From positions 124,001 to 188,000 of the forward strand of contig JAFGWL010000056.1 of assembly GCA_016937175.1 (NCBI GenBank): DNA of 64,000 bases, read 5' to 3'. A model generated the notes under the pieces. That model was not told where the DNA came from. It searched no databases and was given only the letters and a program-made list of their open reading frames with translations. The first letter of the stretch is position 1; every line of letters starts with the position of its first letter. A program made the position numbers and the translations under genes. The DNA comes from Candidatus Mcinerneyibacteriota bacterium. GTDB lineage: Bacteria; Macinerneyibacteriota; Macinerneyibacteria; Macinerneyibacteriales; DSCS01. Shown piece by piece: positions 23,191-32,300 of this stretch.

Positions 23191-24993
23191 TCAATTTTCT
23201 CCCGAAAGGCGCTGTACGGCACCAAAGGGGCAGACATCATAACAGCTGCCGCAGGAGACGCACTTCTCCTGTTCGATTACATGGATCACACCGCGCTGGC
23301 CGCGGATAGCATCCACAGGGCATTTCTGAGCACAAAGGGTACAGGCTTTACACTTTTCGGCGTCTATCTCATAGGAGATCAGGTCTTTACAGACAAGAGC
23401 ACGGCATTTTTTATCGTGTATATGTTCTTCATACTCATGCCTGAAATATTTGATGGTGGAGAGGACCGGGTTGGGAGCAGTCTGTCCCAGGCCGCAAAGA
23501 GCTGTGGTCTTGATCGTATTTCCCAGTTTTTCCAGCGCTTCGATATCTCCCTCTTCGCCTTCGCCTTTGGTGATCTTATCCAGAAGTCCGTACATCTGCT
23601 TCAATCCCACACGGCATGGAGTACACTTACCGCAGGACTCAAAGCAGGTGAAATCCAAAAAGAATTTCGCTGTATTGACCATACAGGCTGTCTCGTCCAT
23701 GGCGATAACCCCGCCGGAACCCATCATGGCTCCCAATTGTGTCAGAGATTCATAATCGATGGGGGTGTCAAAGTATTCAGGAGTCACACATCCCCCTGAG
23801 GGGCCGCCAAGCTGAACAGCTTTGATCTCATGGCCTTCGGGAGCTCCGCCGCCGATATCGTAGATCAGCTCGCGGATGGTGGTTCCCATGGGGACTTCAG
23901 CAAGCCCGGTGTTCTTAATAGTTCCTGACAAGGCGAAGACCTTTGTCCCTTTGCTTGTCTCCGTCCCTATTTTGGCCATCCAGGCTCCGCCGTTAAGGAT
24001 AATATGACGGACGTTGGCATAAGTCTCCACATTATTGAGGACTGTGGGTTTTCCCCAGACTCCTGATGCAGAGGGATAGGGCGGACGAGGACGGGGAGTC
24101 CCCCGTTTTCCTTCGATGGAATGGATCAGGGCTGTCTCTTCTCCGCAGACAAAGGCTCCGGCCCCGACTCTGACTTCCAGGTCGAAAGAAAAATCAGACT
24201 GAAAGATCTTTTCGCCGAGAAAACCTACATCTTTAGCCTGGCTGATAGCCTTCTGGAGCCGTTCGATGGCCAGAGGATATTCAGCACGCACATAGACATA
24301 ACCCTTAGAGGCCCCCACCACATAACCTGCGATCGCCATCCCTTCGATGAGAGTATGGGGATCTCCTTCGATGACAGAGCGGTCCATGAAGGCTCCGGGA
24401 TCTCCTTCGTCAGCATTACAGATGACATATTTCTCGTCGCTCTTCTCGTTTTTTGTGAACATCCACTTCATATGAGTGGGAAAACCGCCCCCCCCGCGTC
24501 CGCGGAGCCCGCTGATCTTGATCTCGTTCAAAACCGTATCCGGGGTCATCTCTGTGACCGCTTTGCCTAGAGCTTCGTATCCGCCTACAGCGATATACTC
24601 TTCGATGCTTTCGGGGTCGATGTTTCCGCAATTCGCCAGGACGATCTTCACCTGCTTCTGAAAATAATCCACCTCGCTGCTTTTGTGAACAAGCTCGTCT
24701 GTGAGGGGTGATTTATACATGAGGCGCTCTACTGGGCGCCCTTTGAGAAAATGCTGTTCAACGATTTCCCTGACATCCTCGACTTGAACTTTTTTATACA
24801 GGGTTTCGTCGGGGTAGACCAGGATGACCGGTCCCAGCTGACAAGGGCCCATACACCCGGTTTCGATTACCTTGATCTCCTTATTGAGTCCCAGCCTGTC
24901 GATCTCGGCCAGCATGGCTTCCTTGACCTTGAGGCTGTCGTTTGATATGCAGGATGCGCCGCTGCACACCAGCACATTCAATCTGTGAGCCAT
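23191..24993 (-). CDS. hydB: HydB/NuoF-like flavoprotein subunit of the hydrogenase
   Basis: 600 residues. It starts with a thioredoxin-like [2Fe-2S] domain with all four ligands (VCSGASC, GCMGPC; about 10-50). The FMN/NADH core follows, with GRGGGGFPTHMKW, NADEGDPGAF and CGEETALIHS. Next are an N3-type [4Fe-4S] motif (SCGKCTPC) and a C-terminal pair of ferredoxin motifs (CKACTLCAQKCP and CVSCGSCYDVCP). This is the domain order of HydB in trimeric electron-bifurcating hydrogenases, where FMN exchanges electrons between NAD(H), ferredoxin and HydA. It follows a small thioredoxin-like gene and a NuoE-like gene in the operon. Confidence 0.94.
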   Translation of the reverse strand: MAHRLNVLVCSGASCISNDSLKVKEAMLAEIDRLGLNKEIKVIETGCMGPCQLGPVILVYPDETLYKKVQVEDVREIVEQHFLKGRPVERLMYKSPLTDELVHKSSEVDYFQKQVKIVLANCGNIDPESIEEYIAVGGYEALGKAVTEMTPDTVLNEIKISGLRGRGGGGFPTHMKWMFTKNEKSDEKYVICNADEGDPGAFMDRSVIEGDPHTLIEGMAIAGYVVGASKGYVYVRAEYPLAIERLQKAISQAKDVGFLGEKIFQSDFSFDLEVRVGAGAFVCGEETALIHSIEGKRGTPRPRPPYPSASGVWGKPTVLNNVETYANVRHIILNGGAWMAKIGTETSKGTKVFALSGTIKNTGLAEVPMGTTIRELIYDIGGGAPEGHEIKAVQLGGPSGGCVTPEYFDTPIDYESLTQLGAMMGSGGVIAMDETACMVNTAKFFLDFTCFESCGKCTPCRVGLKQMYGLLDKITKGEGEEGDIEALEKLGNTIKTTALCGLGQTAPNPVLSTIKYFRHEYEEHIHDKKCRALVCKDLISYEIDAEKCKACTLCAQKCPVDAIRGQRGVIHVIEQEKCVSCGSCYDVCPFGAVQRLSGEN

Positions 24994-25014
24994 AGTCTTT
25001 TCCTCCTCGTTCCC

Positions 25015-25383
25015 CTACTTTTCCTCCATGGAAATCAGGTAGTCTTCCACGACTTTACCGTTGACAATATGCTCTTCGACAACTTTTTTCACCTTCGAAG
25101 GATTCATGTCCCCGTAGATGATTACAGGTTTTTTCTCTTCGTGGATCTCGACGATAGGTTCCATAGAGCTCATGCCCTTCTCCCCGGTCTGGGTCACCAT
25201 GACATCTGTGAGGTTTTTCTGGTTGATCTCTGTTATAAAGGCCTTAAGGACTTCACGGGCCCCTGCAGCGATTCCGGATGTCCCCATCCCCACGACGACT
25301 TTGATCTTGGCATCTTTGGAACGAAGCTGGATCTCTTTCTGTGCTTTCTCTCTTAATTTTCTCAGTTCTTCAAGATTTTTCAT
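25015..25383 (-). CDS. thioredoxin-like [2Fe-2S]-ferredoxin-family small subunit without cysteines
   Basis: 122 residues. It aligns with the small NuoE-C-terminal-like ferredoxin proteins often encoded between HydC and HydB, sharing a core such as GTSGIAAGAREVLKAF and VTQTGEKG. As I recall the family, its members carry cysteines in the GT-C-G and TG-C-x-G-x-C positions. This protein contains no cysteine at all, so it cannot bind a cluster in the usual way. The gene position is conserved in type and tightly packed in the operon, so it is probably kept for a structural role in the complex. Confidence 0.85.
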   Translation of the reverse strand: MKNLEELRKLREKAQKEIQLRSKDAKIKVVVGMGTSGIAAGAREVLKAFITEINQKNLTDVMVTQTGEKGMSSMEPIVEIHEEKKPVIIYGDMNPSKVKKVVEEHIVNGKVVEDYLISMEEK

Positions 25384-25402
25384 AAAAATACCTCCCGCCT
25401 TT

Positions 25403-25897
25403 TTAGCCTAAAGTGCGATATTTCTTAATGATCTCAACCACTTTTTTTCGGTCTACGTGCCCGTAGACATCTTCATTGACCATAAGGACAGGGGCCAGTC
25501 CGCAGGCTCCGAAACAACGAGCTGTGGTCAATGTAAAAAGATTATCTTCCGTGGTCTCACCCTCGCCGATCCCCAGTTCATCTTTAAAGATATCGACGAT
25601 TTTGGAGGCCCCTTTGACATAACAGGCCGTTCCCATACAGATATTGACCACATACTTTCCCCGTGGTGTCATACTGAAGAAGTTGTAAAATGTCACAACA
25701 CCGTAGACGGTACTCAGGGGGATGTCCAGTTCTCTGGAGATAAAAGTCTGTACTTCCATGGGCAGATACCCGAAGATCCCCTGTGCCCTGTGCAGGACAT
25801 TGATCAACGGGCCGGGCATATTCCGGACTGATTCAATATAGGCTCCGAGCTCCCGATATTGCTCATTGTCAGGAATATGGATTTTTAACGCTTCCAT
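25403..25897 (-). CDS. hydC: HydC/NuoE-like [2Fe-2S] subunit, first copy
   Basis: 164 residues of the NuoE family. An N-terminal helical bundle includes GYLPMEVQTFI. The thioredoxin-like [2Fe-2S] domain has its ligands in ICMGTACY and RCFGACG. It is the first gene of the hydrogenase operon and should form a HydBC electron-input module with the 600-residue HydB. AAGGAGG lies 8 bases before the ATG. The 217-base upstream region carries several inverted repeats and a candidate promoter. Confidence 0.93.
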   Translation of the reverse strand: MEALKIHIPDNEQYRELGAYIESVRNMPGPLINVLHRAQGIFGYLPMEVQTFISRELDIPLSTVYGVVTFYNFFSMTPRGKYVVNICMGTACYVKGASKIVDIFKDELGIGEGETTEDNLFTLTTARCFGACGLAPVLMVNEDVYGHVDRKKVVEIIKKYRTLG

Positions 25898-25925
25898 AAA
25901 AAAATCCTCCTTCCGGTGAAAAGAA

Positions 25926-25966
25926 ATAACCCAAAATGTTATATAAAGCTAACATAAGCGCTTTCA
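25926..25966 (-). promoter_or_regulatory. candidate operator region in the hydrogenase operon leader
   Basis: Two symmetric elements lie between the candidate promoter and hydC. One is ATAAC-N7-GTTAT (25926-25942). The other, centred on the palindrome AAGCGCTT (25956-25963), reads TGAAAGCGCTTATG on the minus strand and matches 12 of 14 positions of the catabolite-responsive (CcpA/LacI-family) consensus. Binding proteins are unknown. Confidence 0.4.
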
Positions 25967-25982
25967 TATTGTTACCAAAATC

Positions 25983-26010
25983 ACTATACTGATGCCGCTT
26001 ATAAAAGCAA
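25983..26010 (-). promoter_or_regulatory. candidate sigma-70 promoter for the hydrogenase operon
   Basis: Minus strand TTGCTT (26005-26010), 16-base spacer, TATAGT (25983-25988). It would give a leader of about 80 bases containing the symmetric elements at 25926-25966. Confidence 0.45.
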
Positions 26011-26041
26011 CAATTTTTTTCAGAAAGTTCAAAAAAGAGAA

Positions 26042-26076
26042 GATATATCGATATATCGAGATTTATCGATTATATA
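26042..26076. repeat. AT-rich palindromes with three ATCGA units
   Basis: A perfect 16-base palindrome, GATATATCGATATATC (26042-26057), is followed by further ATCGA units at 26055 and 26065. The whole is an AT-rich tract between the end of the beta-barrel gene and the hydrogenase promoter. It could be an operator array or a DNA-bending element. Confidence 0.5.
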
Positions 26077-26114
26077 GGGGGTCCAGGGGGAAGATTTCCC
26101 CCCTTTAACGCTGC

Positions 26115-27437
26115 TTAAAAAGAATATTCCATAGAAGTGGTGACCGTCCACTTCCGGTTGTCATTTTCACTGAAGGAGGGATACTGAATAGATGTGTAGG
26201 CCCCTTCCAGCGAGAAAATATACTTAAAAAAGAGGTTATAGCGAAGTCCCAGGGAGAGATCGTATTGGGTATAGTCAGCATTCATCTCGTCTTCGATGAA
26301 ATACTGCTTCCACTCATAAGAGAAGTCGCTGCTGATAGTCAGAGCCCGTCCCAGGCTTCGGGAGACCTCGCCGTAAAGATTATTGATAAAGTTGCTGTTT
26401 TTGGCTTCGGGATAAGTCGTCGAGGCAAGGTCTTCGATCTTCTGTAGTTCCCAGTTATTTCCCACGTAGAAAGTCCACGGGCCCGCCCAGACAGACCAGG
26501 AGCCTTCGGCCATATAATAGGAGTAGGAGAGGCGGCTCTCCGATTCCCGCTCAAAAGACTTGTTCCCTGTCTTGATTATCAGTGTCAGGGGATTCTCAAA
26601 GAAATTGAGCTCGATCCCCCCTTCCCATTGGAGATAATCCCCCAGGCCGAGGTCTTCCCGATAGAGAGAGAGATCCCCCAGCAGAAACGGGGTGAATGAA
26701 GGCGCCGTTTTGTAACCCAGACGGAGAGAAAGGTCTCCCCTGTTGTAGTCGTCCATCTCTTCGGTGGAAAATGCATAGGTCCGGTGTGAAATAGAGGCCG
26801 TCGAATTGATGACCCACAGGCCCGGATAAAAATATCCGCTGGCCATGAGGTCGGCTCCTGTATAATCAGGGGTGACCTCCCCCTTGTAGTCTCGCCGCTC
26901 TCCCCGTAAAGAGAGATAGATATCTCCCAGTCCCGCAGCGATATTCCCTGCAAATCCGGTGTAATCGGAAAGGCCCGTCTCTTCCCGGCTGTACCCGGTC
27001 TGCTCAAAAGTCAGGTCCCCGCTCCAGTATCCCCCGTTCGGGCGGTAATGGACAGAGGAAAGATATAAAGATAGGGTGGAACTGTTGTTGTCCGTCTCCG
27101 TGATATCATCACGGTCGATATAATTGAGGGCCCCATAGAAGTTCCCCCAGAAAGAATGTGTCCCGGTATAAGAGAGACGTCCCTCTTTTTCATCGTAGAA
27201 GTCATCCCGACTCATGTCGGCATAGAGCCCCCACTGGCTCTCTCCCTGGAGCAGGGTAAGGGAGAGGGAGCCCTGGGCATATCCGCTCTCTTCACGTATC
27301 TCCGACCCGTCGATCTCTTTCCTGAAAGAGGAGTCATATCCCCCGCCTAAGGAGACGGTACCGTCCAGAGCTGCCAGAGGTTCACAGGCAGCCAGGAAAA
27401 GCAGGCATAAAAAGAGGTTCACGATACCCGTTTTCAT
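26115..27437 (-). CDS. outer-membrane beta-barrel protein
   Basis: 440 residues from the ATG at 27437, which overlaps the FecR gene stop (ATGA) and has AAGGAG upstream. An N-terminal export signal contains CLLFLAAC, so either lipidation at that cysteine or cleavage after PLAAL is possible. The rest alternates polar and aromatic/hydrophobic residues in many short strands and ends in MEYSF, the terminal-phenylalanine signature of outer-membrane barrels. Roughly 18-20 strands are suggested by eye. No transport family is recognised. It is the last gene of an operon encoding a lipoprotein, an FG-GAP protein and a FecR-domain protein. Confidence 0.75.
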   Translation of the reverse strand: MKTGIVNLFLCLLFLAACEPLAALDGTVSLGGGYDSSFRKEIDGSEIREESGYAQGSLSLTLLQGESQWGLYADMSRDDFYDEKEGRLSYTGTHSFWGNFYGALNYIDRDDITETDNNSSTLSLYLSSVHYRPNGGYWSGDLTFEQTGYSREETGLSDYTGFAGNIAAGLGDIYLSLRGERRDYKGEVTPDYTGADLMASGYFYPGLWVINSTASISHRTYAFSTEEMDDYNRGDLSLRLGYKTAPSFTPFLLGDLSLYREDLGLGDYLQWEGGIELNFFENPLTLIIKTGNKSFERESESRLSYSYYMAEGSWSVWAGPWTFYVGNNWELQKIEDLASTTYPEAKNSNFINNLYGEVSRSLGRALTISSDFSYEWKQYFIEDEMNADYTQYDLSLGLRYNLFFKYIFSLEGAYTSIQYPSFSENDNRKWTVTTSMEYSF

Positions 27438-29374
27438 GACAGCAGGCTCCTTCCCTCCGCTGTAAGCAGAAAATTCTTGATCAGGATCAGCTCTTTTCGG
27501 ATCTGTCCGAAGTTCATAGTGACCAGGCAGCATCCCTTTTTGATCCTAAAGTTGTTAAGTAGCCGGTCCATCTCATCGTATTCCCGAATAATGCGTGGTG
27601 ACGTATAGAATACGCCTTTTTGACGGGCTTCTCTGACGATCTTCTCATAGAGTGAAAAATCACTCCTGAGCGCTTCATATTCACGGATAAAACGGTCCCA
27701 AATCCTTGCTTCAGCCTTATATTTCAACAGATTCTCCCCGGTCAGGGCAGCGCTGACAGCCTGTTCTATCCAGAGGGCTGCCGAATCGGTCTGGGCCGAG
27801 AAGGCTTCCAGAGTCTGCTTGAAGACGAAGATCCGGTTTCTGACCTGTGTCATCTGCTCATAGGTCCTTTTTTCAAAAGCTATGACCTCTTGAAGATGGG
27901 GAAGAGCATCATAAAGCCGCTCCAGGCGCTTCATAAGGCCTTCTGCTGCCAGAGCCGTCTGCCGGCTCACAGAAGATGAGCCGATGGCCTTTACCTCAGC
28001 CAGCAGGGCTTTATAGCGTTCGGTGAACCTGTTCACATTCAGGCTCAACCGGGTAAAATCCACTGCAGACCCGGAGATATTGAGAAGTTCCTCCCATTTG
28101 GAGACCTCCTGGTCCAGAAGAGAGAGCGAGAAGTCATCATTCTGCACATCGGTTTCGCTGACAATCTTCGCCTCGAGAAGAGAGACTCTTTTCATAAAAG
28201 ATTCATACTCTTCCCAGGGGAAATTCCATTCTGAGACAAACCGGCTGATGAGAGCGGCTTTTTTCTTTAAAACAAGGAAATCTTCTTCGTTGAAGCGGCT
28301 TTCAAGAAGCGTAAGTAGCTTCAGGCTTTCATCCGTCAGTCGTTCAAACTCACCTCTCATCTTCTGAAACAACGTAACCCACTCGGCGAGCTGGTCGATA
28401 TCCATTACCGCATCCTCAAAGCCCAGAGCAGCTGTCTTTGTCTTAAACAGATTGAAATCGCGCAGGAAGAAGGCGATCTTCACTCCGTCGGGGGAGCGGA
28501 TAAGGGACTGTGCGCTCAGGGTCAGACGCTTGTATTCTTCAATGATTTCGGCGGGGATCCCGTCTCTTGCACCGGGACCGAACTCGTCAAAACCGCCCTC
28601 TTCCCCTCGCGGCTCGGGGTCTGAAATAACACCGTCACTTCCCAGTGAACGTCTGTACCCCGCTTTGACCCCGACTTCGGTCCCTTCGGGATTTCTCAGA
28701 TAGACTTCGCCCTCTTCACACTCCACGTTCATGCCTCTTTGGGCATCAAGGCTTACGCCAAAAGAGGTCCCCCTGACCCCCGCTGTCCCGAACCGGGTAT
28801 CCACTTCAAACTTTTCGGCGACCAGCTTTTTGGCTTTCACCCACAACCGGCCGAGAGTCTGGCGTATCCCCTTGCTCTTTTCTTCGAACTCCTTTATCTC
28901 CAGTGTGGTATTCTGGTCCATCTTCATCAATATCTTATCTCCGACGCTGATCTCAGCGTAACTGTTGTCTCCGGTCCGTATCCGGTCGCCAACAGAGAGA
29001 CCGTCTCCGGCACTCAGGATAGTCTCATCCTCGTCTGTGACAAGATAGAGTCTCCCCAAAATATATTCTACTCGGGCCTTCTCTTCTGAGGCCCCCTTTT
29101 CACGGAAGAGGTCGGCCAATGTAAAGGCCCTGGGGCCTTCTACTGTTACACGGCCCGCAGCCAACCGTATTACCGCCTTTGCTCCATCCGCAAGAGTCAG
29201 CCGCTCCTCTTCCCAGAGGATATCACCTGCGTTCAAAGTCTCTTCTCCTGAAGAGGTGCTCCGGGTGAAGGTTCCCTGCACCGACTCCACACGTCCGAAA
29301 AGAGTCGCCGGAAGAGCAGAAAGCACAGCTGTCATCAAAAGAACGGATAAGAGAATAAATCTTTTCTTACTCAT
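27434..29374 (-). CDS. exported FecR-domain protein with long helical C-terminus
   Basis: 646 residues from the ATG at 29374 (GGAGG upstream). A signal peptide (LLSVLLMTAVLSALPATLFG) is followed by what look like two FecR-type beta domains. The first is degenerate (about 30-115). The second (about 118-235) has GDRIRTGDNSYAEI, FEVDTRFGTAGVRGTSFGV and VECEEGEVYLRN. From about residue 270 the protein is helical and charged. FecR domains of this type occur in envelope proteins that sense or scaffold, and often accompany outer-membrane assemblies. No iron-uptake genes are nearby, so a role as a classical FecR anti-sigma factor is unlikely. Confidence 0.82.
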   Translation of the reverse strand: MSKKRFILLSVLLMTAVLSALPATLFGRVESVQGTFTRSTSSGEETLNAGDILWEEERLTLADGAKAVIRLAAGRVTVEGPRAFTLADLFREKGASEEKARVEYILGRLYLVTDEDETILSAGDGLSVGDRIRTGDNSYAEISVGDKILMKMDQNTTLEIKEFEEKSKGIRQTLGRLWVKAKKLVAEKFEVDTRFGTAGVRGTSFGVSLDAQRGMNVECEEGEVYLRNPEGTEVGVKAGYRRSLGSDGVISDPEPRGEEGGFDEFGPGARDGIPAEIIEEYKRLTLSAQSLIRSPDGVKIAFFLRDFNLFKTKTAALGFEDAVMDIDQLAEWVTLFQKMRGEFERLTDESLKLLTLLESRFNEEDFLVLKKKAALISRFVSEWNFPWEEYESFMKRVSLLEAKIVSETDVQNDDFSLSLLDQEVSKWEELLNISGSAVDFTRLSLNVNRFTERYKALLAEVKAIGSSSVSRQTALAAEGLMKRLERLYDALPHLQEVIAFEKRTYEQMTQVRNRIFVFKQTLEAFSAQTDSAALWIEQAVSAALTGENLLKYKAEARIWDRFIREYEALRSDFSLYEKIVREARQKGVFYTSPRIIREYDEMDRLLNNFRIKKGCCLVTMNFGQIRKELILIKNFLLTAEGRSLLS

Positions 29375-29382
29375 AAGGCCTC

Positions 29383-32300
29383 CTATTTCACAAGGACCAT
29401 TTTCTGGATCATTGTCCGCCTCTCTCCTTTGAAGAGGGCATAATAGAGTCCGCTGGGACACATCTGCCCCTTTTCATCCCGGCCATCCCAGGTAAACTCC
29501 CGGATCCCCGCTTCAAAAAGACCCGATTCGATAAACCGGACCTGTTGTTTACGGGCATTGAGGATATAGATCGCTCCCCGTTCTGGAGCCTCAAAGCGGA
29601 TTCCTATCACCGTCGTCGGATTGAAGGGGTTGGGATAATTGATGATCTTTTTGGATCCCGACGCCAGGGGATGCGGAATCCCCACAGTCAGGACCATATC
29701 CCGGGACTGACGGTTCCCCATGCCGTCTGTAACGGTGACAATCAGGGGATTATCCCCTTCCTTCAGGAATGAGGCTATAAAAGAGCCCGTCTCCGAAGTC
29801 AGGGGTTCTCCTTCAGGCGGCTGGATGGTATAGCTGGCGATCCCGCTCAGTTCATCAGCTGCCGTGATCACGATATTCCCCTGGCTGTAGGCCACAGATT
29901 CGATTACGGGAGGAGTCACATCTTCCAAGAGGAGATAATGTCCTGATGCGCTGATCCTCCCTCTCTCCCGGCCGACAAACTCATACGAGTCAGCCCCGAT
30001 CTTTCTGAAAATGCCAAACCCGCTCTTCTCCTCCTTTTGCATAAGCCAGACATCCCCGGGATCCGATTCGGCGCAAACGAGAGTTATACTCCCGTCCTCC
30101 TGCTCTGTCAGCATCGCCTTAAAGGGAATATCCTTTTTGTTCTCCAGAAGGAATGCCCCCACGCCTACTAAGGACTGGGGAACAAACATATCCACACTGA
30201 GGGCCAGCTCCACAGAGGGGACATCGGTGATCTGTGTCCCGTCTCTGTAATATTCGAAGGTGAGCAGGTAATTGTTGGGTTCAGCTTCGGTAAGAAAATT
30301 GAAACGGGTGAAATCCATCCCCGGAGCCAGGGCCCGGTCGTCTTCGAAATCATTATAATCTGGATTGAAGAGTTTATTATAGAGAAGGAAGGTCTCTCCA
30401 GGAGGGATCGCAGGGGTAACGCGCATGAGAAAATAGTTCCCTTCGGGAATGACAGGGACAAAGGGGATAAAGACATTGACTTTCCCCCTGTCAATGAAGT
30501 TGTAGGCCAGGAAAGCATCATTCAGGTCCACCAAAAAGATCGACGTAGCAATCTCGATGACCTTGGCCGGGGTCCCCTCCTCAAAAGCGGGATAATTGAT
30601 GTAGGGGCCATCCAGGGGCCCGAATTCGAACCTGTAGGGGATCCAGGCATCGGGTTCAGGGATCCCTGTGACCATGGAGAGGTCGAAGGTGGCTGTATAA
30701 AGTTTTCCGTCCCCCACATTAGTGTCCAGTTGGTCTGTCTCATTCATGGTTATGGGATATTCCAGAGAGGTCCCTGTCGTCTTATCATGCACATAGAGAT
30801 AGAGCTGCGTCATAACCGGAAGGAGCGAAGGCGATGTTTCATCCACATAGCGGATCAGAAATGTGAACGTCTCACCGGGAGCGCCCATGTGCGGGCTCAC
30901 GGCTGTCTTTTCATAATCGGGAAGGGCCGGCCCGATGAATTCGAGACGGACAGGATCCGTGGGCAGAGGGTGCTCATAATCGGGATAAAGGGAAAAGGGA
31001 AGATAGAATTCAAGGGGCCCGTTTGTCTGATTGGGTTCTCCTCCGTCCAAATACTCACAGAGGGTGATCTCATAGAGAACAGAGATAGGGTCGAGTCCGG
31101 GATCAGCCCGGAGTGTGTCAAAGATACTGCTATAGACATCCTGCGATACATTCAGGAAATATTCTTTGGGGATCTCCGTTGTGGTCTGTCCGGTATCGGC
31201 ATCGACGAAGAAGTACTCCTCCTGGAAAGCTGCATCCACAAGGCCGTTGTCATTCCAATCGATCCAGCAGCTGTTCACCTGGGGAAGCTGTCCGTCGGGA
31301 TCCTGATAAAGAAGCCGGAACTCCAGGTCCTCTCCCTCATTGACGATGGATTCGTTGCGTCCCTCAGGGAATTCTGTGAGAAAAATGATCTGGGGGGGAC
31401 GGTTCTCCATGGTGATCCAGTTGCTGTTGTAAAAGGAGGACTCCAGGGACTGGCCCGTCACCGTATCGATCACATCGAAATTCATCTGAAAGGAAGAAGA
31501 TCCCATGGGAAGGGTACTGATGTCGATCGACTCGGTCCAGGAGATGATATTATCCAGGCGGGGATTGAAATCCGCCGGCAGGTCCTGTGGAAGGTCGAGC
31601 CTCCAGTCTATCCCCGTTACCATGAGGCTCAGCTGCACAATATCCAAAACAGAGTTGATCCGTCCGTAATCTCTCCAAAAGACTTGAAACTGAAACGTCG
31701 TGTCGGAATTCCCGCTGTCAGGCTCCACAGCCTGTCCTCCGGGGGTGACATCCGGTTCAAAACCGGTCTCGTTTACATATTTCAGCCCGTCCATATTCAT
31801 AAAAAATCCGTAGATCTTTCCCATATACTCTGTGCTTGTGGGCGGGTTAAGGTCATCATAAGAGGGGCAGAAGCGGGGCGCGGCGCAGTAGAGTTCAGAA
31901 TAAGTGTCTTCATTGAAGTCGGCGGCCCAGATCCCGTTTCCGAAACGGCTGGCGGCATGTTCCCCGTAAAGGGTCAGAGAGGCGGGAGAGACCGTCCCGT
32001 TGAGGTCCACGGCCGTTCCGAGTGTCTGGAGATCGTCATGGAAAAAGAGATAAACGGCCCCGGTCCTGAACTCTCCTGCAATGGTAAGGTTCCCCCGGTT
32101 GACGGCATTGTAGACTCCCAGGGCCAAATCATTCAGGCCGTCGGCGTCCCAGTCGGCGATGCAGACAGAGAGGAGATCCTCCAGGCCGTCCGTAGCATCA
32201 GGATAGAGGCCTGTATCCAATACTCTTTTCCGGACGTCTGCTGCCGGAACGACACCGTAATAAGAGGTGAACCCCGGATAAAGGGTGACCTCATGGAATT

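Noticed and set aside
29383-29640. YPNPFNPTT domain as proof of a type IX secretion system
   Set aside because: The domain also occurs as a FlgD-like Ig fold in proteins of organisms without type IX genes, and none of those genes is in the window.
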